Assembly (NCBI RefSeq): GCF_013602415.1
Contig: NZ_WPAG02000003.1
Span: forward strand, 372,001 to 436,000
From: Rhodococcus sp. B50
GTDB lineage: Bacteria; Actinomycetota; Actinomycetes; Mycobacteriales; Mycobacteriaceae
Direction of reading: 5' to 3'
Length of the DNA stretch: 64,000 nt
How positions within the stretch are numbered: the stretch's first letter is position 1; every line of letters begins with the position of its first letter. Positions 18,240-26,998 of the stretch are shown here, piece by piece. The position numbers and the translations under genes were made by a program. The notes under the pieces are model-generated. The model did not search any database, had not been told where the DNA came from, and saw only the letters and a program-made list of their open reading frames with translations.

Positions 18240-18757
18240 TCACCTGACCAGGCCAATCCGAGAAGCCAGCCACGATCTCGGGGACCGCGCCCTCGGCCGA
18301 GTCCTGTAGCTGCTCCCGGCGCCGGCGATACGGACGCTCGTCGAATGGCCCAGTGCAACGGACACCTGCTCGCCCTCATCAGCGCCCACGAGCAGATAAC
18401 GCAGCTCCACCCGATCACCGGAACGGCGCGCGTGTACATCGAGGAAATGCATCACCTCCGCCAGACCAGCATCTTCACCGAGAGCCGGCGAGTAGGTGCG
18501 CTCTTCCCAGCGCACAGGGGATGCGAAAGGCCACATCCCGAAGAGTTATCGTCACCCGAGACCGGTGCTGCTGCCGAGCGGCTCCCCATGGCAGTCGAAT
18601 CGACATCGAATACACCAGAACGCTGGGCCGCCGAGGACCCTATAGGGATGCCCGTGGGGTAGTCGCCGACGAACAACGTCATCGATTCGAGCACCGTACG
18701 CTCACGATCGAACGCCGCGCGTGTCGCCTTCTGCAATTTTCTGCACCGTTTGGGCAT
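18240..18757 (-). other. Possible degenerate gene, unrecognised
   Basis: Two overlapping leftward frames look protein-like: ATRAAFDRERTVLESMTLF and GDYPTGIP at 18757-18560, and WPFASPVRWEERTYSPALG, GLAEVMHFLDVHAR and VELRYLLVGADEG at 18536-18300. They may be one gene broken by a frameshift near 18540. No family was recognised. Confidence 0.25.
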
Positions 18758-18959
18758 GGCCGGCCTGAGGTCGTGATTGGCTGTGTTCGCAGGTGCGTGC
18801 TCGACACGCGTCGGCGGAGTGACAAACAGCGCTGGGATCGTGGTCCGAACTGTGCTCGGCTGCGACGCTCCTGGCAGATCAGGAGTCCGTCGGTCGCGGC
18901 CGAAATGCCCCTGCTGGACGCGAGCCGCATCGACTCCTTCACCCTGAACGGAGCGTGAG

Positions 18960-19304
18960 ATGGATTCCTGGCATTACTTATTCGTCTTGGCGGCCTGCTT
19001 GATCGTGACCGCTCCCCTGGAGTGGGGGGCACGGATCTATCGGCAGCCGGCCCGCGTCGTCCGAGCTGTCGCACCGGTGGCTGTCATCTTCCTGGCCTGG
19101 GATGTGCTGGCCGTTACTGCCGGGGTCTGGAGCTTCAATCCCCGCTACGTCACTGGGGTGGAACTACCGGGACACCTCCCGGTCGAGGAAGTCTTGTTCT
19201 TCGTCGTGGTTCCGTTGTGTGGGCTGCTCACCTACGGCGCTGTCGAATTCCTGTTGGATCGGGTACCGCAGGGTCGACGGCGAGCCGGGCGGCAACCGTC
19301 ATGA
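18960..19304 (+). CDS. crtYc: Lycopene cyclase subunit CrtYc
   Basis: A 114-residue membrane protein with three hydrophobic helices. It has the lycopene-cyclase-domain signature FNPRYVTGVELPGHLPVEEV followed by LFFVVVPLCGLLTYG. CrtYc and CrtYd together form the heterodimeric carotenoid cyclase of actinobacteria, making beta- or epsilon-ends on lycopene or related chains in the cytoplasmic membrane. Its stop overlaps the crtYd start (ATGA at 19301), so the pair is translationally coupled. A GGAGCG sequence lies before the ATG. Confidence 0.9.
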   Translation: MDSWHYLFVLAACLIVTAPLEWGARIYRQPARVVRAVAPVAVIFLAWDVLAVTAGVWSFNPRYVTGVELPGHLPVEEVLFFVVVPLCGLLTYGAVEFLLDRVPQGRRRAGRQPS

Positions 19305-19639
19305 CCGGTCTCGGGTACACCCTGCCTGCAGCGATCGCGGTCCTGGTTGTATGTCTCGCCGAGGCAGTGATACTGCGTACCGGCCTGTTCCGTCGGCCTG
19401 CCTACTGGCTGAGCATGATCATCGTGCTCGGCTTCCAGATTCCGGTCGACGGCTGGCTCACCAAGCTCCATGCGCCAATCGTGATCTACAACGATCACCA
19501 CATCAGTGGTGTTCGCTTCCCGCTCGATATCCCGATCGAGGACTTCCTGTTCGGCTTCGCATTGGTCACTGCGGTGCTGCTCGCATGGGAGCCACGCCGT
19601 CACCAGCGCGCCGACCGGAAACGGACAAGGGTGTCATGA
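19301..19639 (+). CDS. crtYd: Lycopene cyclase subunit CrtYd
   Basis: A 112-residue membrane protein and the second half of the split cyclase. Conserved text: LGFQIPVDGWLTKLHAPIVI, YNDHHISGVRFPLDIPIEDF and LFGFALVTAVLLAWE. The P-I-E-D-F-L-F-G motif corresponds to the PVEE motif of the partner. It starts by overlap with crtYc and ends by ATGA overlap with a short remnant frame at 19636. Whether the ring made is beta or epsilon cannot be read, but the following CrtU requires beta-rings. Confidence 0.9.
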   Translation: MTGLGYTLPAAIAVLVVCLAEAVILRTGLFRRPAYWLSMIIVLGFQIPVDGWLTKLHAPIVIYNDHHISGVRFPLDIPIEDFLFGFALVTAVLLAWEPRRHQRADRKRTRVS

Positions 19640-19737
19640 CGACCACCGAAACGCGATGTCGCAGGATCGATGGGCACCTGTCGACCATCTTCTCCCCGCC
19701 CGCATCGAGGACCGCCGGCGAAACAGGATCACGATGA
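19636..19737 (+). pseudogene. 33-codon coupled remnant between crtYd and crtU
   Basis: This frame begins MTTTETRCRRIDGHLSTIF and is only 33 codons long. It overlaps crtYd (ATGA at 19636) and crtU (ATGA at 19734), so it keeps perfect translational coupling at both ends. In the Streptomyces griseus crtYTU operon a methyltransferase-type gene, crtT, sits in exactly this place. The simplest reading is a crtT-like gene that lost its core by deletion while its ends survived. Too little is left to confirm homology. Confidence 0.4.
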
Positions 19738-21314
19738 CATCCCATGCTCAGGCCGATCCGCGGTGTATCCGGCATCGCGCACCATCGGGTCTGCCCGACG
19801 CCGCACTGCTCCCGACGCGCCCGCACGTAGTTGTCGTCGGAGCCGGTATCGCCGGACTGGCGGCCGCGACCGGCCTGGCAGAACGCGGCGTGAGCGTGGA
19901 CGTCGTCGAACGCGAACACTACCTCGGTGGACGGGTCGGAGGCTGGACAGACCACCTCGCCGATGGCACCCCGGTCGCGATGAACCGTGGATTCCACGCC
20001 TTCTTCCGGCAGTACTACAACTTGCGGGCATTGTTGCGCCGCACCGACCCTGAACTCCGCTTCCTGACACCACTCGACGATTACCCCCTGATCGATGCAC
20101 ACGGTCGACGAGACAGCTTCCGCGGTCTGCCCCGCACACCGCCGTGGAACGCGCTTGCCTTCGTGCTGCGCAGCCCCACATTCGGCGTGCGCGACCTGAT
20201 GCGCATCAACCGTCGCGCGGCGGCACCACTGGCAGCGGTGTCGGTTCCCGACATCTATCATCGACTCGATCAGTTCGACGCCGAGACGTTTCTGGAACGG
20301 ATCAACTTCCCTGCCGCCGCCCGGCACCTGGCATTCGAGGTGTTTTCGCGCAGCTTCTTCATCGAACCGGCGCACATGTCCGCGGCGGAGTTGGCCACCA
20401 TGTTCCACATCTATTTCCTCGGCTCGAGCGAGGGCCTGCTCTTCGACGTGGCCGACACCAACTTCGATGAGCTGTGGTCGCCGCTGCGCGAGTACTTGAC
20501 CGCAGGGCAAACCCGTTCCCTCACCGGCACTGTCCGGTTTCACACCGGTGTCGATATCGCCGCCATCGACACCACCACCGGCGCACCGTTCCGGCTCTTC
20601 GACACCACCGGCACCTGGGTGGACGCCGACGCGGTGGTCCTGGCCACCGACGTCAGCGCGCTCCGCCGAATCGTCGGGGCCTCACCCACCCTCGGCGACA
20701 CCGCCTGGCGGGCCCGGATCGAACGTATGGGCACCGCGCCCGCATTCCTGGTGCAGCGACTCTGGCTCGACCGGCCCGTCAACGAGGACCGCCCGGCATT
20801 TCTGGGCACCGGCAGCCTGCGTCCGCTCGACAACATCAGCGTCGTCAACCGCTACGAAGACCAAGCCCGCCACTGGGCTCATCGCCACGACGGATCTGTA
20901 ATCGAGCTGCACGCCTACGCTCTGCCCGAGACCGCGACCGTCGACCCCGGCCGGGCCGCACTGCGACAGCAGATGTTGGCGCGACTACACGCCCTGTATC
21001 CCGAAACCGCGGACGCCCGCATCCTCGGCGAACGACTGCAGTACCGACGCGACTGCCCCCAACTCGGTCCCGGAGACTTCGCCTCCCGGCCCACCGTGGC
21101 CACCCCGCACCGCGGACTGGTTCTGGCCGGGGACGGAATCCGAATCGACCTACCAGTGGCATTGATGGAACGTGCCGCCACCACCGGTTGGGCGGCAGCT
21201 AATCACCTGCTCGCCGAATGGGGCGTGCGCGGCCACGACCTGTATACGGTGCCCACCCATGGCCGATCGGCACTGCTCCGACGACTGGCCACTCGAGAAA
21301 GCTACACGCCATGA
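19734..21314 (+). CDS. crtU: Carotenoid phi-ring synthase CrtU (FAD-dependent)
   Basis: A 526-residue FAD protein. The Rossmann fold is at residues 30-70: VVVVGAGIAGLAAATGLAER, then YLGGRVGGWTD. The family block MNRGFHAFFRQYYNLRALLR, SFRGLPRTPPWNALAFVLRS and FEVFSRSFFIEPAHMSAAEL are typical of actinobacterial CrtU; the C-terminus carries the second FAD-contact motif GLVLAGDGIRIDLPVALMER. CrtU desaturates and shifts methyl groups of beta-rings to aromatic phi-rings, making isorenieratene from beta-carotene in the membrane. It is in one operon with crtYc/crtYd and the Rieske gene. A general CrtI/CrtD-like oxidoreductase is the less likely alternative. Confidence 0.8.
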   Translation: MTSHAQADPRCIRHRAPSGLPDAALLPTRPHVVVVGAGIAGLAAATGLAERGVSVDVVEREHYLGGRVGGWTDHLADGTPVAMNRGFHAFFRQYYNLRALLRRTDPELRFLTPLDDYPLIDAHGRRDSFRGLPRTPPWNALAFVLRSPTFGVRDLMRINRRAAAPLAAVSVPDIYHRLDQFDAETFLERINFPAAARHLAFEVFSRSFFIEPAHMSAAELATMFHIYFLGSSEGLLFDVADTNFDELWSPLREYLTAGQTRSLTGTVRFHTGVDIAAIDTTTGAPFRLFDTTGTWVDADAVVLATDVSALRRIVGASPTLGDTAWRARIERMGTAPAFLVQRLWLDRPVNEDRPAFLGTGSLRPLDNISVVNRYEDQARHWAHRHDGSVIELHAYALPETATVDPGRAALRQQMLARLHALYPETADARILGERLQYRRDCPQLGPGDFASRPTVATPHRGLVLAGDGIRIDLPVALMERAATTGWAAANHLLAEWGVRGHDLYTVPTHGRSALLRRLATRESYTP

Positions 21315-22369
21315 GCATTCTGGAACCTCTGTACCGGCGGTGGCCTCCCACCTGGCCGCTGCAACCGATCCCGCCGACCACCTGGGCCCGGCAACAACCC
21401 ACCTACCAGGCTGCCGATCCCCGCTTGATCACAGCGGTCCTCGATCGATCGCAGCAACGACCTTCCGGTAACTGGTATGTATTCGCCGCCAGCGACACCA
21501 TCCACAGCGATCGTCCGTTGGGCGCCACCGTCGCCGGCATCGAACTCGTCGCCTGGCGCGACTCTCGGCAACAACTTCATGTCGGGCCCGGCGCCTGCCC
21601 CCACCTCGGCGCGCCCCTGGCATCGGCGGTCCTCGACTGCGACACCCTGGTGTGCCGCTGGCACGGGTTACGCCTAGGCCCTGATGCCGGGCACGGTTGG
21701 GCCCCGTTTCCCAGCCACGACGATGGCGTCCTGGCCTGGGTCCGTCTCGACCACATCGGCAACGAACCCTCACTGGACGCGCCGATCATCCCGGCACGAC
21801 CACCGGCCGACACCCACCTGGCAGCCGTGGCGACCCTCACCGGAGTCTGTGAACCGGTCGATATCATCGCCAACCGGCTCGACCCATGGCACGGCGCGTG
21901 GTTTCACCCCTACTCCTTCACGCACCTCGAGGTCCTCGACGCACCCAGCCGCCACGGCACCGACGACGACAACGACCGATTCGTTGTCGCTGTGACCTTC
22001 CGCGTCGGCGGCCGGCTCGGTGTCCCGGTGAAGGCCGAGTTCACCAGTCCCGAACCTCGTACCGTCGTCATGCGCATCGTCGACGGGGAAGGCACCGACA
22101 GTGTCGTCGAAACCCACACCACACCTCTGGGCAGCGGAACCGACGGACATCCGCGTACCTGCGTCATCGAGGCCGTCATCGCCGACTCCCCCCGGCCCGG
22201 CTTCGCCGTCGCACGCCGTGTTCACCGGGCCCTCTCTCCAGTGCTTCGCAGCGCGGCCATCCGACTGTGGCGTGACGACCTGGCCTACGCTGAACGGCGT
22301 TATCAGCAACGCAGTTATCAGCAACGCAGTCTGACCGGTCGCGGTATCGGTTCCCGATTGTCGCCGTAA
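21311..22369 (+). CDS. Rieske [2Fe-2S] protein, DUF5914 type
   Basis: A 352-residue protein that begins by ATGA overlap with crtU. Residues 90-135 form a Rieske centre: CPHLGAP and, after about 15 residues, CRWHG. The C-terminal two thirds (DIIANRLDPWHGAWFHPYSF, then FRVGGRLGVPVKAEF) are the DUF5914-type domain that accompanies CrtU in actinobacteria; histidines in WHGAWFHP could bind iron. It probably oxidises an aromatic carotenoid end or supports CrtU, but its reaction is not established. Near the C-terminus YQQRS occurs twice in tandem (22304-22333), an exact 15-base duplication. Confidence 0.75.
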   Translation: MSILEPLYRRWPPTWPLQPIPPTTWARQQPTYQAADPRLITAVLDRSQQRPSGNWYVFAASDTIHSDRPLGATVAGIELVAWRDSRQQLHVGPGACPHLGAPLASAVLDCDTLVCRWHGLRLGPDAGHGWAPFPSHDDGVLAWVRLDHIGNEPSLDAPIIPARPPADTHLAAVATLTGVCEPVDIIANRLDPWHGAWFHPYSFTHLEVLDAPSRHGTDDDNDRFVVAVTFRVGGRLGVPVKAEFTSPEPRTVVMRIVDGEGTDSVVETHTTPLGSGTDGHPRTCVIEAVIADSPRPGFAVARRVHRALSPVLRSAAIRLWRDDLAYAERRYQQRSYQQRSLTGRGIGSRLSP

Positions 22370-22608
22370 AACGTCGACTCGTCGGCCAGTAGCGTAGGCA
22401 TTGGTTTCTCGGCTCGCGTGGCGTAACAAGCTGTGCTCCGCCTGACCGGAACCGGGCTCACCTGCCCCTGCGAGTGTCGAGACCCGCTCCAAGGCTCCGA
22501 CGAGCGAGGTCCGCGCAGGTTCAGGACCTGTGCTCGGCCAAGCGCACCGCATGCGCCACCGGCAGTGGACAAAGTCCGCGGCGGGACGACAGGCTGTTAC
22601 AGCCAGTA
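22370..22608. other. Gap between carotenoid operon and IS21
   Basis: No gene was recognised. The last four bases (AGTA, 22605-22608) are the left target duplicate of the first IS21 element. Confidence 0.4.
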
Positions 22609-22670
22609 TGACGAGGCTCAGGGAAAATCCCCAGCTGTGCTCAACGAAAATCCCCACCTGTGAGCGGTGT

Positions 22671-23516
22671 TCACTGTAGCGGTTGTCGGGTTCCGGTGGT
22701 GGCTTTGCGGAGGTTCTCCGAGCGTGCGTGATGATCGCGCAGCCGGTAGGAATCGCCGTCGAGGTTGAGCACCACCGACCGGTGGAGGAGCCGGTCGAGC
22801 ATGGCGGCGGCAACGGTCGTGTCACCGAGGACCTCACCCCATTCCCCGACACCCCGATTGGTGGTCATGACGATCGAGGTCTTCAGATAGCGTTGCGCAA
22901 CAACCTGAAACAATGCCGATGCCGCCTCACCCGGCAACGGAAGATAACCGAGTTCGTCGATCACCAGCAGGGTCGGGCCGGCGAAGAACCGCATCGTCGT
23001 CGCCCACCGACCCTCGATCGCAGCGCGATGACAACGAGCGGCGAGATCGGCCGCGGTGGTGAAATAGGTGCGATACCCGGCATGGACCGCAGCGCGGGCC
23101 AAACCCACCGACAGGTGCGTTTTCCCGACCCCGGGCGGGCCGATGAGCAGCACATTCGTCGCCGTTTCCAGGAACCGGCAGATCCCGAGTTCGGCGATGA
23201 GCCGTCGGTCCAGGTTCGGGGCGGCATCGAAATCGAAGTCCTCCAACGAGGCCGGCGTCGGCAGGCAGGCGAACCGCAACCGCCCGGCCAACCGACGCGC
23301 CTCGGTGGCGTCGACCTCGATCGCCAGCAACTGCTCCAGAGCGGCGGTCATCGACAGGTTGTCCTTCTGAGCCCGGTCGAGCACCGACGGCAGCGCTTCG
23401 GCGGCGTCGTGCAGTTTGAGCACGGCCAGATGCCCGCGCAACCGCTGGTAGAGACTGGCCGCCTCGCTGGTGTTCGGCGGCGGGATCGGGTCCGTCGTGG
23501 CCGGTGTGCTGTTCAT
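22671..23516 (-). CDS. istB: IstB helper ATPase of IS21 element 1
   Basis: A 281-residue AAA+ ATPase. The Walker A motif LLIGPPGVGKTHLSVGLA lies at about residues 125-142 and Walker B TLLVIDELGYLP follows near residue 180; the sensor segment VMTTNRGVGEWGEV and the DRLLHRSVVL block complete the IstB fold. IstB is the DnaA-like regulator that assembles on DNA and activates IstA. It starts four bases inside the end of istA (ATGA at 23513), the standard IS21 arrangement. The frame is intact. Confidence 0.9.
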   Translation of the reverse strand: MNSTPATTDPIPPPNTSEAASLYQRLRGHLAVLKLHDAAEALPSVLDRAQKDNLSMTAALEQLLAIEVDATEARRLAGRLRFACLPTPASLEDFDFDAAPNLDRRLIAELGICRFLETATNVLLIGPPGVGKTHLSVGLARAAVHAGYRTYFTTAADLAARCHRAAIEGRWATTMRFFAGPTLLVIDELGYLPLPGEAASALFQVVAQRYLKTSIVMTTNRGVGEWGEVLGDTTVAAAMLDRLLHRSVVLNLDGDSYRLRDHHARSENLRKATTGTRQPLQ

Positions 23517-24893
23517 GCGAGGGTGTTCCTTCCGCGGGCGGCCCGCTCGTAGGTGGACAGGTCGATCACCGTCGAGGCGGAGGTGGCCGGCGCCGGATCG
23601 GACTCATCGGACGACGACGCTGCCACCTCGGTGGTGCTGCGGCGCAGTGCGTGTGCCGCCTCGACCGCCTCGGGTCCCGGTGGGATCCGTTCTTTGCGGC
23701 GGTGCGGGCGACCACCGGTGCCGGCGGCGGCCATCGCCACCTGTTCGAGCGCATGGACGTGACCGTGGTCGCGGACCATCACCCCGGCGCCGTCCGGCGC
23801 CAGGCGGTGTCGCGCGATGGTGATCTGCGAGGCGGTGACGATGTCGATGACCTCCGATCCGAGCACCCGGGTGACGGTCACCTGCGCCGACGCCAACTCC
23901 GGCGGCACCGAATACCGGTTGCCGCGATAGGACACCAACGCCTGCCGCGACACGACCCGGGACTCGGTGAGGATCGCCGGATACGGCACTGTCGGCGGCG
24001 GCGACAACGCTTCGGCGGCGGCCAGGGCGCCCACGGTAGTGCGTCCGTCGGCGGTGCGGCGGACTCGGGTGTCGCTGCGCACCCGGCAGAACTCGTCCAA
24101 CCGCGCCTGTGCCTGCTCGATGGTGACGTCGTCGGGCAGGGTGCGCCACCAACGTTGGGCGGCAGTATGGTTGGCTTTTTCGACGACGCCTTTGCGGTTG
24201 CCGGCCCGAGCCGGACAGATAGTCACCGTCACGCCGTAGTGTTTCGCGACGCCGGCGAAGCCGGCGGTGATCCGCCCGCTGTCGGGATGACAGACCGTGC
24301 TCATCCGGTCGAAGCGCCAACTGCGGGTCAGGCCACCGAGACCGCGGCAGATGCGGTCGAGACCGTCGACCAGATGCGGCTGGGTCATCGCCGGCGCCAA
24401 GACCCCGCGCCAGCGCCCGGAATGCGCCAGCGAGCCGACCAACAGATGCGCCATCGACCCCCACCCCCAAGAGGCGGGTGGGGGTCGGCAGATCGACCCA
24501 GTCCCACTGGGTTTCCTCACCGGGTGGATGCTCGATGACCGCGTTCGCTCGGTCGGTCGCGTTCGCGCAGTGCTCGCATATCGGCCGGAGTTCGCGGTCG
24601 CGGATCTGCCGGGTCAGCGTCTGATAGGACATCCGGTAGCCGAGCTCTTCGAGTTCGTCGCACAGGGTCCGCGCCCACAGATGCGGATCTTCCCGCAGCC
24701 GGCAGGTGATGTAGTCGACGAACGGTTCGAACGGGTCCGGCGCAGTGCGTTTGCGCACGCCGGGGGTGCGTTCGTTGTTCAGATAGGCCCGGATGGTTTT
24801 GCGGTCGCGGCCGGTGTGCCGGGCGATCGCCGAGATCGTCCAGCCTCGTTTGTGTAGGGCGTGTACTTCCACATCGTCCTCCCGTGTCAGCAT
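23513..24893 (-). pseudogene. istA: IstA transposase of IS21 element 1, frameshifted
   Basis: The N-terminal frame (24893 to about 24490) holds the helix-turn-helix ISAIARHTGRDRKTIRAYLN and the first catalytic aspartate in ETQWDWVDL. The rest lies in another frame (to 23513): HYGVTVTICPARAGNRKGVV followed by EKANHTAAQRWWR with the catalytic glutamate, and the C-terminal beta-barrel YRGNRYSVPPELA. The frame change is at about 24476-24492 in a C/G-rich tract within an 11-base inverted repeat (GACCCCCACCC). As written the transposase is inactive; an assembly error in this tract is possible. Confidence 0.8.
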
Positions 24894-25019
24894 GAGAATG
24901 CGGGTCTCCTTCGGCTGGCTGATGTGTGGTCAGAGACCATCAGCATCGGAGGAGACCCGCCCTCGTTGGCGGTGCCACACGGGTGGGGAATTTCGATGAG
25001 CGTTACTGGGGAATTTCAG

Positions 25020-26720
25020 GGATCTGGCGCACTTTCCGTGATTCGTTTGGCGCACTTGTTCATACGTAATGGACGACGCGCTTGCGGAGCAGGTCGAAGT
25101 TGGCTCGCCCGTACATCTGTCGTTTGAGCATCTTGATTCGGTTGACGTGCCCTTCGACCGGGCCGGAACTGTAGGCCATAGTCAGTCCCGCGGTAACGGC
25201 ATCGAGGTCACGGAGCAAGCCTGCCGCGAAGGACCGCAACGCGGGCGCGCCGTCGCGGCGGGCGCGGGCGATCCACTCCTGCACCTTGTGACCGCGTCGG
25301 CCGACCATGATCTCGGCGAAGTCCCGCACGAGCCGGCAGGTGGTGGCCAACGCCGGGCTGCGCGTAAGCAGGGCTTGTCGGCCGGTGCGGTCCTCGTCGG
25401 TGAGACGATCGGGATGGCGAGTGAGCCATCCGGTGACCTGCCGGACGCTCGGCGCGGCGGGGCGCGGCGGCGCTGGGGCGGCCGCATCGCGCAGCGGATA
25501 GACGAATCGTGCGACGGTCTTGGCGCTGCCCCGATATCCGAGTGCGGTGATCTCGCGGGTGAGCCGTGCGGCGTCGAGACACCCGCCATCGATGCGTTCA
25601 CGCAGGTAAGGCGCGTACTCGTCGAGTATGCTGCGGCCCTTTCGCGCAGTGGAGATCAAGGCGTGGGCGTCGGAAGCGCGGGCGAAGCGGCGGACCGTCT
25701 TGGGATCCAGTTCCAGGATGCGCGAGACGTCGGAGAGTGTGCGTCCCTGGGTGAGCAACTCGTGTACGGCAGCGTGGCGTTCGATGGTGCGTGTGACGAT
25801 ACGGTTCTCGACCGGCCCGGTGCTCGGAGGCGGCGTCGTTCGGTTCGGTCCGACGACGGTGGTTTCGGTGGGGGTGTGCAGGTCGGCGCGGTGGCGAATG
25901 ACGGTCTTCTCCACCGCACCCACCAGGTTGTGCCACAGGTGCCAACGATCGGCAACCTGGGTGGCCTCAGGAGCGCCGGTGCCGATGCCGTCGGCGTACG
26001 CGCCGGCCCGATCCCGGCACACGATCTGGACCTCGGGACGGCCACGCAACCACGTCGCGACGGTGTCCGCGGTGCGGTCGGGCAACAGATCGATCGGGGT
26101 ACGGGTGGTCATGTCGATGACGACGGTGCCGTAGACATGGCCCCGGCGGAGCGCGAAGTCGTCGATACCCAGAACCGGTACCTCCTCGACGGGCCGATCG
26201 GGGATCGCCCGAACGGTTCGCAGCACGGTGTCGCGGCCGACCGCGACGCCGAGCTGGTTCGCGAGCCGGGCGCCGGCCCGTCCGGCCACCGCCAATCCGA
26301 TCGCCTCGATCATGGCCGCCGCTGCGGGCGTGCGCCGGCTCCACGGAAGCGTCAAACCCGAAATTTGCTCGGTGAAGGTCTTTGCGGCGCAGTCGGTCGT
26401 GTCGCAGAAGAATCGGCGGACCCGAATGTCGATCAGGACCGGATACCCACCGATTGCGGTATCGGCCAGTTGCCGACGATACCGAGAATGCACGCGACGC
26501 GCTTCGCCGGCACAACGTGGGCACGACGCCCGCTCACCCCGCGGCCGAGCCTCGATGCGGATGGTCGCACCTACCCGCCGGACGTCGAGAACATCGACAC
26601 TGTCCAAATGCGGGAACAAGTCCATCCCGCCGTCTTCAGCGCACCCGGACGATACTCAACCACCGATGTCGGTGCAGGTCAGCGACACGCCAGAGGCTTC
26701 ACGGAAAGTGCGCCAGATCC
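25020..26720 (-). mobile_element. ISL3-family element, copy 1
   Basis: A 1,701-base element. Its ends are perfect inverted repeats of 22 bases starting GGATCTGGCGCACTTTCC. An 8-base target duplication AATTTCAG flanks it (25012-25019 and 26721-26728), as expected for ISL3. It lies inside the right terminus of IS21 element 1. Confidence 0.93.
25060..26625 (-). CDS. ISL3-family transposase, copy 1
   Basis: A 521-residue DDE transposase. The N-terminus has the zinc-finger region ASCPRCAGEARRVHSRY and, later, FFCDTTDCAAKTF; the catalytic part begins PVLGIDDFALRRGHVYGTVV with the first aspartate, followed by the second near VICRDRAGAYADG... and the glutamate in YSSGPVEGHVNRIKMLKRQM close to the end. 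These are the ISL3 signatures. The reading frame is full length and identical in protein sequence to the copy at 48076-49641, so the element was recently active. Confidence 0.93.
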   Translation of the reverse strand: MDLFPHLDSVDVLDVRRVGATIRIEARPRGERASCPRCAGEARRVHSRYRRQLADTAIGGYPVLIDIRVRRFFCDTTDCAAKTFTEQISGLTLPWSRRTPAAAAMIEAIGLAVAGRAGARLANQLGVAVGRDTVLRTVRAIPDRPVEEVPVLGIDDFALRRGHVYGTVVIDMTTRTPIDLLPDRTADTVATWLRGRPEVQIVCRDRAGAYADGIGTGAPEATQVADRWHLWHNLVGAVEKTVIRHRADLHTPTETTVVGPNRTTPPPSTGPVENRIVTRTIERHAAVHELLTQGRTLSDVSRILELDPKTVRRFARASDAHALISTARKGRSILDEYAPYLRERIDGGCLDAARLTREITALGYRGSAKTVARFVYPLRDAAAPAPPRPAAPSVRQVTGWLTRHPDRLTDEDRTGRQALLTRSPALATTCRLVRDFAEIMVGRRGHKVQEWIARARRDGAPALRSFAAGLLRDLDAVTAGLTMAYSSGPVEGHVNRIKMLKRQMYGRANFDLLRKRVVHYV

Positions 26721-26998
26721 AATTTCAGCGAGCGCCGTCAAGTACACAAGTGCCCGCTGCTTACGCTTAAAGATCTCGCATGTAGGCCGGTCGTCGGAGA
26801 GAAGATCTGTCAGCGGTCATGCAATTCCCCAGGTTGAGGGGTCGGCCCGTCACGTAATTCCTCACCCGGCCGTCACGTAATTCCCCACCTTTGGGGCGTG
26901 TCGGCCGGGGTGTGGGTGCTGCTGCAGGTTCGCTTCTTCCCAAGGTCCATCTCTAGGGCCTGGGAAGGGGCCCGACGGTGGCAAGGAGAACGTGGACG

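Larger units (their letters stand above)
22609..26740 (-). mobile_element. IS21-family element 1, interrupted by ISL3
   Basis: Left end TGACGAGGCTC...AAAATCCCC at 22609 and right end (complement TGACGGCGCTC...AAATTCCCC) finishing at 26740 are imperfect inverted repeats. The 4-base direct repeat AGTA flanks both sides (22605-22608 and 26741-26744). It carries istB and istA leftward. The right end is split by an ISL3 element at 25020-26720. Without it and its duplication the element would be about 2.42 kb. Confidence 0.75.

Noticed and set aside
22261..22335. Tandem repeat at the end of the Rieske gene as a mobile or regulatory element
   Set aside because: It is in frame and only two units long, so simple slippage explains it.
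25069..26880. 603-codon rightward open frame over ISL3 copy 1
   Set aside because: It lies antisense to the intact ISL3 transposase and has no family motifs; it is a shadow frame.
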